From Pelecanus crispus (lineage: Eukaryota; Chordata; Aves; Pelecaniformes; Pelecanidae): a stretch of DNA of 64,000 nt. A program made the position numbers and the translations under genes. The notes beneath the pieces are model-generated. The model made no database searches. It had not been told where the DNA came from and saw nothing but the letters and a program-made list of their open reading frames with translations. The stretch is from assembly GCF_030463565.1 (NCBI RefSeq), contig NC_134652.1, positions 13,803,397 to 13,867,396 of the forward strand. The letters are read 5' to 3'. This document shows, piece after piece, positions 13,281-27,100 of this stretch. Position 1 is the stretch's first letter. Every line of letters begins with the position of its first letter.

Positions 13281-13795
13281 GGGCTGCATTCATAAATTTA
13301 GACACGCTCCTTCATTGCTTGCGGTGCTGTCTCTTCCAGCCAATCTACAGTCCAAGGAACAGAGACATGTGTGTTTCTCTGATTTCCTCCCCCCGCCTTT
13401 CTCAGCAGTCAACAGTGCCAGAGGGTGACTGAAATCAAAAGCAATTAAAAGAGGTAAGGTCCTGTAAAAAGCTGACATGCATGTCATTGGAAAGCAAGGG
13501 CTGCTGGCATGTTGCAGAGCCTGGTCCAACAACCCAGCCTGAGCCCTCTGACAGGATGAAGTAGCTGATTCATGACTGACTTTGAAAAGGGCTGAAAAGG
13601 GACAATTTACCTACAACATGTTGCCTAAGGTACTATACCTACCTGTTGGATTTGAATACTTAATTCCATTCTGTATTTAACAGGAGGCTGACATTCAAAT
13701 CCCATTGCACACTTGACTCATTCTTTGCTTTTTCTTTCTAATCTGATGAGTATTTCCTAAATATGAGGAACCCCTGCTATTTATGAATGCAGCCC
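13281..13795. repeat. 17-bp perfect inverted repeat, 481-bp spacer
   Basis: GGGCTGCATTCATAAAT at 13281-13297 is the exact reverse complement of 13779-13795. Both arms lie in the SORCS3 3' UTR and could pair in the transcript. Confidence 0.9.
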
Positions 13796-13866
13796 TGGTA
13801 AACAGAAAAAGCCCACCCCGTCCCCTCCCAAATGATAATAATGACATATAGCTCTCTTTTTTTCAT

Positions 13867-13900
13867 AATAATAATAATAATTATAACAATAATAATTACA
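13867..13900. repeat. Imperfect AAT trinucleotide repeat
   Basis: ATA/AAT units with two interruptions. In the SORCS3 transcript it reads as TTA repeats about 45-80 nt after the stop codon, an AU-rich element-like stretch. Confidence 0.85.
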
Positions 13901-13943
13901 AATAAAAAGTCAGAAATGTTGTAGACCAAGTGGATTCTCAGTA

Positions 13944-14008
13944 TTAAACACTAGTGCAGTTGGGGATTTCCTTTGTGCTTTCACTGTTGGCAATGGTTGA
14001 GATGCTTC
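13944..14008 (-). CDS. SORCS3: SORCS3 exon 27, coding part with stop
   Basis: 65 nt; two bases complete Gly532, then 20 codons and TAA (13944-13946). The peptide [20 protein letters not shown] is the SORCS3 C-terminus. The final TSV fits a class I PDZ ligand (S/T-x-hydrophobic); in mammals the SorCS3 C-terminus is reported to bind the PDZ protein PICK1. The acceptor is ctccacag. Confidence 0.96.
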
Positions 14009-17000
14009 CTGTGGAGGAGAAAATGGAGAACAGAGTCAGTGCAGTGGCTTCGACAGTTTAGTCTATATTGCTTCTCACTCCTTTTTAGGATGTGCTTGTG
14101 TACATGTGAAGACAGAAAAGGTTCTTAAAAGTAACACATGCTTTTTTGTATTTGCAGTAAGCATGGAGCATGCAGAAAACCTGTTACTACAGCTCAGTTG
14201 ACCAGCAGTAAACTCATTAAGCTATTAGGGACATACTAACTTGTAATGATAGCACACCAACAGTGTAAACTTGGTTCAGCTGATTCTTCTGAGGGTTCAG
14301 GGAATTTGGGACTCCTCCACAGTAGAGACAGGGTCATGAGCAGGCATAGCTGTGAGCCACAGCCATTGCTAACTCCTATATACCTATTGCTGTTTCCAGG
14401 TTCCTACCCTGGTCATGTAACACTGAGAAAAGCTGAAAAACTGTAAGAAAAACTCCCTGTTGCCGTGTTGCAGAGAGAGAATTTTTCCCTATCTCAGCGA
14501 AGCCTCAGGTTCTGCTTGTACCTGGGGTCACAGTCACTACCTCTCCTAATAACTCAATGGCCAACATCCTCACCCAGACTGTGAAATGAGGCCTGTCTCT
14601 CACCCATCACTCGTGTGTCCAGCTCTTTGTCCATCAGCTCCTCAGGGTCTGTGAACTCACTCAGAGTGATTTTGGGGGCATTTTCACTTTGGCTGACAGA
14701 GCCAATCATTTCCTGTTCTTTGTCATGCTGAACTTGGGCATAGATGTTAATCCAAGGGATTTTCCTGCACAGGAAAGGAAAACGAGAGGTTATATTTTGT
14801 AACACAGGAACACAGGAATCCTTGGCATGTCATTGATTAATCAGACCAATTAAACTGAGACCAATCCCACAAATGCAGCACTGGCAGTGATGCAAAGTAT
14901 CAGCTCTCAGAATGGTGAAAGCACCACAGTGATGTTCAGCTCTGAAAGTGCCATTAGCACCCACTAATTCCAACACCAGTCTAAAGCTCCCCCAGATCTC
15001 AGGCCACTGCCTTCCTATCCAGTGCCCAAGGGCTCCTCCAGCTGTAAACCTAAATGTTCTGGTCCTGCCCTTTTAAATGAGTGGACACAGTGGACAATGT
15101 GCACCCAGCTCAGAGAGCAGTAATCAACTAAGTACAATCACCTGCAATTGCCAGCTCTCTCAGTATTTATTACATGATCAGCAGTGCATTGGAAACCAAA
15201 AGTAAAAATCAATTTGAGCACTACTATCAACTGAGAAAAGAATTGCTAGGCTTGTTTCTATTGACAGGCCCACACTGACTCAGTAGGAATTGCCACATCA
15301 GAAAAAGTTATAAAGAATTGGTCCTGCCTCGGAGTACAGAAAGGATTGGACCTCATAACACCCACCCAAAGTCTATTTGTTACCATTTCATTGCAAAAAC
15401 AGTTTGCCATGCTACAGATCATACAAGTTTGCAGGGACTTATTTTCCTTTGCTGCTCAAGAAGCCAAGAAAGCAAAGGAACTATTTCTTCTTCTTTCTTT
15501 CAAGAGATGTTAACTTGGACTGCTAGAATGATATCTTTGAAAGTCAGTTAGCTAGACGGATAGTTAGATAGGCCTAGACAGAGAGTTAGATAGTAATTCC
15601 TGGATGAATGCAAGTTTAAAATGAGAGAACTGAAAAGTAATGTGTTAAACATTGTGGGGGTTGCTAGGACTATCTGTGTGTAGTTGCCTGTTTGAAGGTG
15701 ACTGACTGTTTTTTCCAATGCCCTTAAAAGGACTCTGTGCCATGCAGTCCACACTGCTAAAAGAAGGAAAGTTCAGAGAATTTTTCAGTTCCTTAAAGCA
15801 CACAGGAGAAAGAAGATGTGTTCAAAACGGGCTATATAAAATGCCATCTCTTTATGCTAACATGTCTGCTGTTGGATGTGTCAGAGATTGAAAGCAGTGG
15901 AAATTGCCTCAACTCTCATGAATTCAATAGATCTATGCTGATTTCACTCCAGTGAAGTTCTGGCCTCAAATGACTTGTGGTATTGGCATTCTATTCTTAA
16001 CCAGCAGCAAGTCAGGACATATTTGGGATGTTTAGCAGCAGTTAACAAGCCTCATGTTCTTCTCCCTTTCTCCTACCCTCTCTTTCTAACCTTCAGACAT
16101 GTCTTACAGATCATTAGAAGACATAAGCACTACACAGGGAATGCACACATTGGATGGGAGAGGACAAATGCATTCCCATAGCATATAAGTACCCAGAATA
16201 CATCTGGAGGTGTGTAAAGATGTGGACATGAGAACACACCTGGAGATATTGGAAGACTGATGTTCACTTCCAAGCAATGCAATGGTAGAGATGTAAAGGT
16301 GAGAAGAGAGGAAAGGCGAGAAAAGCTCTCTAAAGTTGTGAGGCAGAGAGCCTCCAGGTACTTCAGAGAGTTAGGGAAAAAAGAAACTGAGACAGCTGTA
16401 CATATGCGCATCCATCCATACATACCTAATCCTGCTGTGCCTCCCAGCGCGGACACAGGTGGCCACAACATCCCACCGCACATCTCTGAGCACACATACA
16501 TGCTCACACACTCCTGCACTCCTGTCCCAGGACACATACACACTGACTGCCCCATTGTCCCGCTATTACTCACCACTCACAAACACGTAGTATTGACCTG
16601 CTATATGCTCAATCTCCCAGAAATCAAACAACCTTTTTACAGATTATTTCCCTACTTTTCCCCCTCCCTCCCTTTTCCACCCAGACCTCCTCAACACCTC
16701 TGTGGCAGCAGTGTTTAACATACCTGCTGAGTCTATAACTTGATGGACTCATAATAAGGAGTCCGTGTGCAAACCAGCAAAGCAGTGATTCTATAAATTT
16801 GCAGAATTAAAATTTCATGCAGGCCCATGCTCTCCCCACAACCTTTTCCTGTAAGCAGTAGTTCTGTATTCAGGCTGGAATCGCCGTTAATCAGAAAAGT
16901 ACATATTGCTAATGGACTGCATCACTGAGAGCTAGAGGAAAGCTTTTGTTTTCACATCCTTTTTCCATTAAGAATTGTTGCATGCTATCACTTCTGATCC

Positions 17001-18092
17001 ATTGAGCCAGAGGTTTTAGAGCTGAAAAGTTGCTTTCTGTTCTGAAAAATCAAGCTGAGGACACTCTGGGTATCTGACTTAATCCTAAACTTTGTCAGTT
17101 TGACCAGGGTTTGTCCTCTTTGGGACAGAGCAGGTAAGAGGGGACAGCAAGTTTATGAGCTTTGGGCTAAGAAAAACCAATGCTTTAACCACTTTCCCCC
17201 TCACCCCCAGTTTGTAATACATTCAATTATCAGACAGATTTTAACAAGGCAGGGTCTTCCCAGCTCTGGAGCATAGCACAGGGCTGATGGCTGCTATGCT
17301 CAAGGCTCAGGATGCTTAAGTAGTACAAGAGTCAGTTTTGTGAGCTGTAGTAGCATAACATGACCTGGAGACTGCCAAAGCAAAGTGGATTACCAAGCTC
17401 CCTACTGCTCTCTGGCAGCCAGAATATACAGATCCTTATTCTTGGTAACTGATCCCTGACCACAGACCCAAGGACATTAGGCCAAAACTAAGAAACCATC
17501 TCACCAAGACACAAAGGAAAGCACGTTTTACAAAGGGTTGTGCCTACATCTTGACACCTCTCCTAGAGAGACTTCTTTGCCCTCCTCAACCTACACCTGG
17601 GAGTGAGAGAAATCATCAGCTGCCTCCCCAGCACATTATTAAACAAGTCCCATGTCCTATTCCCCATTCACCTGGGAGGCTGTATTCCACCTCACAGATG
17701 CAGAGAGAGGGTTTCAGACTGCAAGAAGCAAGGCATGCTAAAAGCCTGGAAATCTGCACCTGAGCAGATTCACACACATGGGTTCTCTGGAAGTTGTCCG
17801 GGGCCACTGAAGTCAGTGGGAGCTTGGTAACAGATCTTGATGTGCACAGGATCAAGCAGTAGAAGCAGTGCCTCCCACTGATTTTGAGAATGGTTAATGC
17901 AAGAGGCTAGAAATGAGGGGAGCTTTAAACCTGTAGACCAGGATACATGCCTTTTTGAATCTTATTTGTATACCACTAACATCATTAGAGAGTACTAGCC
18001 TTATCTTGGGCTGCAGAAAAGCTGGAGATAGAAATGTATAGCTGGAATCTGGACAGGAAAAGCTCCAGCTTAGTTTGGAGAAATTACTCATG

Positions 18093-18123
<31 letters not shown>

Positions 18124-21100
18124 AAAGTCAGACTCAGCTTGTGCTTCTAATACGATATTTTACCACTGGGCAGGATCTGGGCACATAGACCATTTAACAC
18201 AGTAAGTACTGTACTGAATGCAAAGTTCCTCCTAAAGAGCTCCATCTGCCTAAAATATATTCTCATAAGGCAGCCCTTCAGCAAACAGGCCATTCTTAGC
18301 CCACATTTTGTTTCATAGCCTGCAGCAGCAAAGCACCATGGGCCACCACAGGTCCTGCCTGCTGACTGGAAGCAAAAGATTTATATTAACATCTGGAAAA
18401 AAAAAAAAAATCCCAGCACCAATTCCCAAAAGCATTTTGATGCTTACCACAAACCTTTCTGGCTTTGAGTCTCCCTCCCTGAACATAATCACAGCTGTTC
18501 CTCTGCAAGACTAAACTATTCACTTTGCAACATACAAATGAGATATTCTTGCACTAAGGCAGTTGGCCAGATGGATATAGATTGTATGAAGACATCACTT
18601 GTGATTTTTGACTAAGTCTGCATTGCGTAGCTCAGTACTCAGTGAGCACACAGTGTTCCCATTTCTGGTCCGTGGTTCAAACAAATCTGCTGAAGCAGGT
18701 CACAGCTTGATTTCTGAGCTCTTGGTGAGATTTCAGAGCACCAGGTTTGTGGTGGAAGGGCAGTAGATGGTCTTCTCTCTATATACGAGAAACAGGGAAC
18801 TATACTGGTCTAAGGCTTAGGACAGCATAACTCGCTCTACATCTGCAATCCAGGCACTGCTCTGCCTAGATTACCTGTAAACCACCCAGCATCTCCTTCT
18901 CCCATCTCAAAGTTTCTCAACTTACCTCTTGAATTTGTAGATTAAAAAAACAGCCAAGCCTACAAACACCACAGACAACAACATCAGCATCGCTGAACTG
19001 CTATGACCTGTGCTGGAATCAACAAGGGGTGCTGCAGGAGGAAAGACAGAGCATTACATTTACAAGATATTATTAGGGAACACAGAACTACCAAAGAGTT
19101 GAGCTCAACTCTGTCTTTGCCACACCTGCTTTATCACCACTGTATGGTGCATGCAAGGTTCATTCTTGTATGGGACATTACAGACTTTTTAACTGAGTCA
19201 GTTTTCATAATGTGGAGGAGCCCAAAGCAATAATCCTGGACCCAAGCACACACTACATGACAACATTTTGGAAATTTGATCCATCTATCCTTGACATTTT
19301 GGGTGGGCTAAATAAGCTGTGTTACTACACCTTGTTTATGTAGCTATTCCCACAGCTCGTCAGAGCAGACCATCTTAATGGCCTGAGCACTATGCTGAAA
19401 ATCAAGAGTCTGATGAGAAGTCTCTAACGATGTGCAAATGATTATAAGTAGCAGCTGAATTTTTCTCACTCTGCATAGATATTTGGGTTTGGTTTTTTAC
19501 TGTTCTCTATTATTTTTCTGTCACCCAGAAGATGGGAACAAAGTCTATGCAAATAGAGTCACTTCTGGTTTCATTGCCAAATTTTCACACTTAAGAGTCT
19601 GATCCTGCCAGTATTCTCCTTCTATGAATACTACTCTTTCATGGAAAAGAACTGACTGTCATTTCACCTGAGTCACTGTATTATGGGAATGGTCATTAAA
19701 CAAATGCAGCATCCCCACTGCGGGGGGTGCGAGGATAGTTGAAAACTGTAAGCTAAATCCACATTTTGCAGTGTCTTACTAGAACAAACCTAGATTCTGA
19801 ACCTGGAGACTGCAGATATTTGGGTCTCATTCCCAGTTTTGCAGATTAACTCATTCCAGCCTACTCCTATTACCATCTGACTCCCATCCCCAAACAACAG
19901 TCAGAGAGTGAAGGCAAGAAGCATTACCCATAGGATAGGTCATGAGCCTTGGTTTAGCCCAGCTCTTGGCTCTCTGAGTCCCATGTAAAAAGAAGCTGAA
20001 GTATACTACCCTGGGACATGAATCCCAATCTTTCAGAGGGGCTATCAGCAATGTCACATGCACAAGATCCCACATTTCAGATAATTGCAAGGGCAGTCAT
20101 AAAAAGCAAGGGCAAAAATAAATCCATTATCTCCTCTGTAGTCATCACTGTCTCAGCAATAGCTCAGAGCTTCACACTAGGCTGGCCAAAATTCTCAGCA
20201 CTAGCTGAGCACTTCACACTAGGGTGGTTTAAAGCAAAGGGGGTGATGAAGCTTAAAGTGACTATTCATTACCCTGCAAAAATGGAGCTAAGTAGCATTG
20301 AAATTTAAGTAAGTTCTAATTTGTAGAAGTCAATATTCAGGCAATATTCAGTGTTCCCTATAAGAGGCCTATAAGTATCTTCTTTTCATGAGTACTTTGC
20401 CCCTGTAAAGCTTCTTGCCTGGTCATAACATTAACAAGCCCTTTGCAATAAGGATTTGATCCAATATCCATGAAAGTTAGTAATACTCCCACTGAACTCC
20501 ACAGGTGCCCAACAGGGGCTTAATAGAACACCATTCACCTGATTTTCTAAAACACTTGAAAAACATCAGTACACTAGTTAATTAAGCCATAGGGAACTCT
20601 TAAAAGGTACTTTTAATACTTGTACAAACTGGTGCATGAAGATGCCACTGCTGGATTCTGTTTTTAACACTTCCTGCTTCTACCACAGACAATGTCTCAA
20701 TACAAGTCCTATGTATCCCAGTAGCACATACTAAACTGTGAGTGATGTAGACTGGTTCTCCTGGAGTTGTCTGAAGCCTCAAGAGAACCACAGCTACGCA
20801 TTTGACTCCACACTCACCTAATGTTAACTGAGTAACATACACAATGACTTCAACACCAGGCTTCAGTTCAAACTGGACCAGGTTCTGGTTGAGAGCATTG
20901 AAAAGGATTTCTACCACCTGATGAAATAATAAGAGATACGGGTCATTACAATATAGAAGACAGCAAGCTCTGGAGAACATTCAGGAATGCATGTAGCCTA
21001 TGAATGGTGACTAACAACTCTTACTGGCTTCAGGAAGAGAAGGGAAGTAGTGAGAGACTGAGGAAGTGGAGGGAAACGCGTACATGTGCTTTAGATGGAA

Positions 21101-24100
21101 CTGTGTGCTACTGCATGCAAGTCTCCCTACAGGACTTTTGAGACTCACAGGGTATATTATTATACCTCTCCTGGGAAGCAAAGCAAGAAAGTTAGCAATT
21201 TTTTTTTTTTTTTAATCTTTTTTCGGGGGGTAGGGTAGGAGGGAAAAGAACTAAGGATCTTTTCACCCTCCACAATATCCTGTGGGTTTGATCTAATGCA
21301 CTTGGAAATCACTGACATATTGGCCTTTCATTGGTGGATGATGGAACTGAGTTAGGTAGTTCAGCCCAGCAACACTTCTTTACTCACATTGATTCAGGAC
21401 AATCCTGGTCACGTAGCTCCTATTTAAATAGGCTGTTGGGGATGAGACAATCCAGTTTTGAAGATTAATGGCAAAGTTACCATATTTCTCCTTCATTTAG
21501 AAGAAGGTCCTTGGACTGGAGTTTACTCATGGCTCAGCAACCCAGCTATGATGCGTTATTTGGTTGCCTCAGAGCACATACTTGGCATGCTCATACTGGA
21601 GCCTGAATTTGTTAATGCCTGGTCTCCCTAGAGTAGTTCTCATGGTCAGGGCACAGCTACTGAGTAGTTCTGACAGCCTACTCTCCAGGCAGAGCTCCTA
21701 AAGCAGAAGCCAACAACAGGTGCCAAAGTACAACTGAGTATACCGTCAAACAAAATTAGAGCACTAGAGCTTCAGGCCTTGTGGTCAGCTAGCCAAAAAC
21801 CTAATCTGAGATGTCTGCATAATACTGATATATGAAATATTGGCACAACATCTTGTTCGGAGGGAATTCTAATATAGGTACATATTGTATTCTTATATGG
21901 AACAGGATGGAAATGACTGCAAGAAAGGCCCTCCAAAAAGACTTCTAAACCTTCCTACCACAATGCATCTCTTCTGCACACTCGCCACCATAAATTTAAG
22001 GGGCCAGCTTTGCAAGCTCCCTAGGAGAAATGTACTACTCAGAGGGGACTGAATTTTCTCAGTGGGTGACAAGAACTTCCACAGAATTCAGCAGTCCTCT
22101 GAATTATTTAATGTTTCATCACAGAAGAGTTACTCCTCCAATAGTTACTTGGAGATAGACTCACACATAGCTTGCACACAGTAAAATGCTGCACACAAGA
22201 GCATTAGCTAGAGTTAAGCATCCTTTCCAGCAGTAGTTCACTCCTTTGCCTTTATAGAGCTGATTTAATCACTTGGTAATTCTAGCATGAAAGCTTCAGC
22301 AGACCAGTGCTGTTGTTCCTAGCTCTTCCCTTGCCTGCATATCACTGTTGCTATTCATCACTGTAATTACCTATTTATCTAAATGGATGGATATTGTAAC
22401 TTCCAAATATAGTTTGCACAAGCCATTTGCTGCTGCAGAAAAAAGAGGTCTTGTTCCAGTGATATACAAGCTGAAGAGCCTGATTTATTTTTAGTAAACT
22501 TCAGTATATTATCTTGCTGCTTTGGCCTCTGTCTATTAGCATTCCTCCAGGGAGTAGAGGGAGTACATATTCAAGGTTCCTTTGGCCATAACTACTGTAA
22601 TAAGGACACACCACTGATCTAGGAAGAACCACTGCTGGTAGATTGTGACATATCTCAGTGAGGTATTAGAAAAGCCCATTTTTCCTCTGAAAATAATTTT
22701 CTTTAATGCCATAAACTATACTGCCATAGTCCCAGATGCATCCAGTTCCATCACACTTATTGTAAGTTATTTCCAATACTGCCCAAGTTAAGGGGCCCAT
22801 CTGCAAATGGTATGATAGGAATGAATGTTCCATGAATCCTTCTTTCCTTACTTGCTCCAGATCAGCCTCACTGCTTTTCCTCCTCTCTGTTGTGTTTTTA
22901 TGGGGCAGTATGAAGAGTTCAGCAGAAGTAGGCAGCCCAGGAAATACAGCTACTAAGATCTGTTCATCAGGGATACCAGTCACCTAAAAGAAAAGTAAAA
23001 AGGCAGTCTCTAGCTGCTATTCTGTTACCGATGTTTTCATTCACTACGGGAAACTGTGCTCCCATCAAATTGTTATTTGCCAGTTCCACTGCAGGTGATC
23101 TTGTTCTAATGAGCTGTTCTGCCCATTTGGTGGGTCAGAAATAGAGGTTCTGCCAATGATTCACTCCATTTCTAGAAGTAAATGTAGGCTTGACAATGCC
23201 CCTGGAACCAAAGATCTCAACCCAAAGTCCAAACCTACTGTGTCTCCAGATCTTAATTTTCCATATAGTCCTTCTTGCTATGAAAGAATCACACAAAGTC
23301 ACATCCAGAGAGTCTGGTTCAGTGACCACTGGTAAGTGTGCACCTAACAGTGACATATGAAGAAAATTGCCTGCAATCACCTTTTAATATTAGGTTTTGG
23401 GGATCCACATTTGCCATACAGGAATAACTTAATGTCTCCAGTGGGAGACTTTTACTGATGGGGCTGATCAGGAGGGATGTGCTAGGAAATGCTCAGTTTG
23501 CTGAACCAAGAGTCAGTTCCACACCTGACACTCATAACTGTCTTCAGCATGACCTGCCCACTGAGGCTACTGCCCCCTCTCCCCAAATCCAAGCCGTGCC
23601 TCCTCAGTAGGGCAAGAAGCCTATCCTCCCTCAGAAACTGTCTGTTATATGAGGCTAACCCCAGTAGCTCCCTAGTCCTAGCCCACCTCAAGCTCCTTGG
23701 CCTCATTCCTGAACTGAAATGTGTCAATGCGGCAGCCCATTCCTGGTGATCCATCCTAAAAGCACAGACCACAGGCTGCAACCAAATAGTCACAAAAGGA
23801 TATACAATCAAGCACTTCTCCATGATTTCTGCTGTTGTCTGTAACCATTCATAGTTACAACCTAATTAATTTCTTTTTTCTGCAAGCTTGATTCTGAATA
23901 CAGTAAAAGGGAGCAACAGTTTAAACAAATGAACTTAGTGTTTTATCAGGATCAGAAAACAATCAAGGAAACTCTTATAAACTGTGAATTTTGAGTGGGC
24001 TGCAGATGAGAAAAGCTGAATGTACTTTTCCTCTAAAAATAATCAGCCCCCATTTCTAAGAACAGCTGTAGCTGAAGAAAAAAAAAACACAAACAAGATA

Positions 24101-27100
24101 CATAAGATACATTTTTGGCAGAATGTAAAAAACACAAAAGCTTGCCTAAATATATCTCCTGATTTCACACAAAACCAATGGCTATTTGATACCATAAATT
24201 ATTCTGTCCCCTTTCCTGCAAGAATATGAGTGCTAGTTTACATATTCTAATTAACCCCAAAGGAAGATTCAGTATCTTCCACCCACAGAAGTCCTTCTTT
24301 GTCCTGTATTTTAAAGGTAAGTTTATTTTCCCCTCTGAATCCTCATTTTTTTCACCAGTTGGAAAGGGTGTAGAGCTTTATAATGTTCACCAGTTGCTAC
24401 ACTTAGCTGCATTACAAGACTGAGTATCAGGAAGAGGTAAAAAATATCTTCCTCATGCATCCAACATACTACAATGTTTGTCTTCTGGGATGAAGTGGAT
24501 CAGCTGTTTAACAACACACACTAACATTATCCAAATGTTTGGAGCAGACAACAGTAGATACTGTAATATCAATTTGGCAAAATAAGAATAATAATACTAC
24601 TACTACAATCTAGAATTTGTAAAGTCCTCAGGGAAATTAAAAGCTAAAAAGCACCACAGAAACATTAATAAAAGTAATTATAATATTTCCACAAAATTCC
24701 CAATATAGTTTACCTCTCTAAAAAGATCCAGCATATTAAGAAGCTTTTTATTGATTTAACATGATAGCTTCATTACTGCTGTTCTTTCCCATTCTTTTAA
24801 GCTAGGATGTTGCAAAAGTGCATGCTTTAACAGCCTAGTCAATGTTAATACAGACAAGGAGACAGATGCTCACCTGTGCTAGAGCTCTCTTGATGACTTT
24901 GCCAATGTCTTGTCTCCATTCAGGGATGTCAGGGTTATGGTAGTCCAAGTTGGGAGAAAATGACAGGAGCTGAGACTGGAAATACTCTGGAACAGAAAAA
25001 CAGTATTTATGAGAACATTAAATGGGCAGTGTTCAGGGTACAGCCAAGGGTGCAGAAGGCAACAGGAAGACAATAATTAAATTATCTTAAAGCAAGAGAG
25101 ACAGGAAATGCTGAAGGAAGAAAAAGGCTGGCTAACACCAAGCATGACAGGAAGCTTGCAAGGAAAGAATTCTTATAAATGTTCTCAAAAAGGACATTTT
25201 GCCCTACTGCCAACTTGTGGCTTTTCCCAGAAGAAATGGAAGCAAGAATGAGAGTTGAGAAGATGCCTTCCCTTCACGATGCCTCTGGGGTTTGTAGTTT
25301 TGCCACTCAACTTCATCATATTCTGCTTACATGGAAATTGACCAGCAAATAAAGTGGCATCTGGCTGAAAATTGGAAGGTCTGTGCAATTGCATACATTG
25401 TGCTCTGCAGAACAAACACTTACTGTAAGTAATATTTTCAAAAGCAGGTATTATCTGTTTGCTTTCCTGGAGGGAAGCCATGAGTGGTTAACACCCCAAC
25501 AAATCAGAACCCAGTGGTGCTAATGACTGGCTAATCAAGCAATGGCTATTCATGAAATTACTTCCTAATTGACTGATTGCAGGGAGGATGAAAAACTTCC
25601 TAGACTTCATATACAGAACAATTTAATTTTTTCTCCAGTTCTGACTCTTCCCTCTGGTGTCATCAGAGACCAAGCCTGGAATCCTTATGACAACTGTGCA
25701 CAATGGTTTTGAGCCAGTGTGAGGCACAGATCCAGGATGGGAATCACGCTCAGATATAAATTCTCAGGGTAGAAGACTCTCCTTTCTGGTTTTGGAGATG
25801 TGCTGTGCCTCACCTTGAAGCAACAGATCTCCAGACACTTCAAATAAATACCATTAATCATTTGTAAGAAGGTACCAGTTTTAGATCAAGATAAACCAGT
25901 AAGAGGTTTATAAACCAGTAATGAGGAACTCCACAGAATAGCAGGAATGTGCCAGCACAGCATTTATGTTGCATCTTTTGCAAAATCTTTTTAGATGGTG
26001 CAGTATATTTTTAAATAAAACAAGCATGAAAGAGAGCAGGGAAACTCTAAAGTTCTGAAGGCTTAATATAAGCCTACCAGAGCCTGATATATAAGGCCTT
26101 TGACTTTTGAACCCTCAGTACCATGTCCAAATTATTTTTTGAGTAAATTCTGGTCTGTTAATCATAATTTGAGAAAATCCTGAATAAATCTCCTCCACTG
26201 CTAACACCAGAAAGCCGTGCCTTCCTGCCTAGAGCCATAACAACATGGGACATGGATTAGGATACAACTTCAGCAGAGTGCATGTTTACCAAAGGTGTCA
26301 CTCATTTATGTACTCACACTTGAACTGATCACCAGACTGGGGGTCTGGAAGGACTCCTTCCTTAGACCAGGTCAGTCTGCAGCATAGTGCTGCATAGGAC
26401 TATTTGGACATTCCAACTGGATCAATTTCTCTTTGTGATAAAGCCCAAAGCTTTGGGTCTTTTAAATAGAATGGCAAAATTTCTCACAAGGTGTTTAAAA
26501 ACAGAGAGTGAGGAGCACTCTTTGGGACCTACTGGGACCAAAGACCGAGATCAGCTGTGGGGACCCCTCTCAGATACGCTTCATTCAGGTTCATTCCAGA
26601 AACTAGTGGAAAGATGCAACTTTCCCAGAAGAAAACACTGCATGTTGCGATACTCAAAATGATCAAGTAGAGGGTTACTTACATTTGCTAATAGCGAGTT
26701 TGGGTATTACTAAATCATATTAACAAATTATTAAAACCCATTGCATTTCACAGCCAGGCAATCAATAAATATCTATTTAGCTGGTTGTTAAATCTGAGCA
26801 TACAGCTTTCCAGTCACCACCAGGACATTTATTTAATGATTGAAACAAGACACACATAGTCCAACAACACAGTGCAACCTGAGTTATTCGAAGACCAGGT
26901 CTCTCAATAAAACTTGGTATCCAAAGAAAAGCTTGCCCTCGAATGCTGGATGCCAATAACTGGATAAGGAAAATGAAGACTAGCCCAGGGTGGAAATTAT
27001 TCTTGGAGAAATCTCAAATTCCTGGCTAAAACTGCTGAGAGAGCCTTTTCACTCAGCCTTTATCAAGCCCCAAACTGGGTAAGCACTGTGGTCTGCCATG

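Larger units (their letters stand above)
11830..13943 (-). other. SORCS3: SORCS3 3' UTR (minimum extent, end uncertain)
   Basis: Untranslated sequence follows the stop at 13944-13946 on the minus strand. An AU-rich block of TTA repeats lies soon after the stop (13866-13905). No AATAAA occurs on the minus strand before 10032. The nearest candidate is ATTAAA at 11858-11863, so the UTR is at least about 2.1 kb if that site is used, and about 3.9 or 4.3 kb if the sites near 10030 or 9673 are used. It contains a 17-bp inverted repeat and a 53-bp Z-DNA-prone tract. The extent is inference; that the first part is UTR is certain given the stop. Confidence 0.45.

Noticed and set aside
13239..13300. 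Tigger-like terminal inverted repeat (CAGTAGGCCTTCGGCATCC)
   Set aside because: The start resembles a Tigger-type end, but the matching end is missing next to the second arm near 13795, and no transposase remnant is visible.
16130..16718. Two overlapping frames of about 150 codons on opposite strands in intron 25
   Set aside because: They arise from a CA/TG-rich stretch with few stops on either strand; composition is low in complexity and no domain is recognisable.
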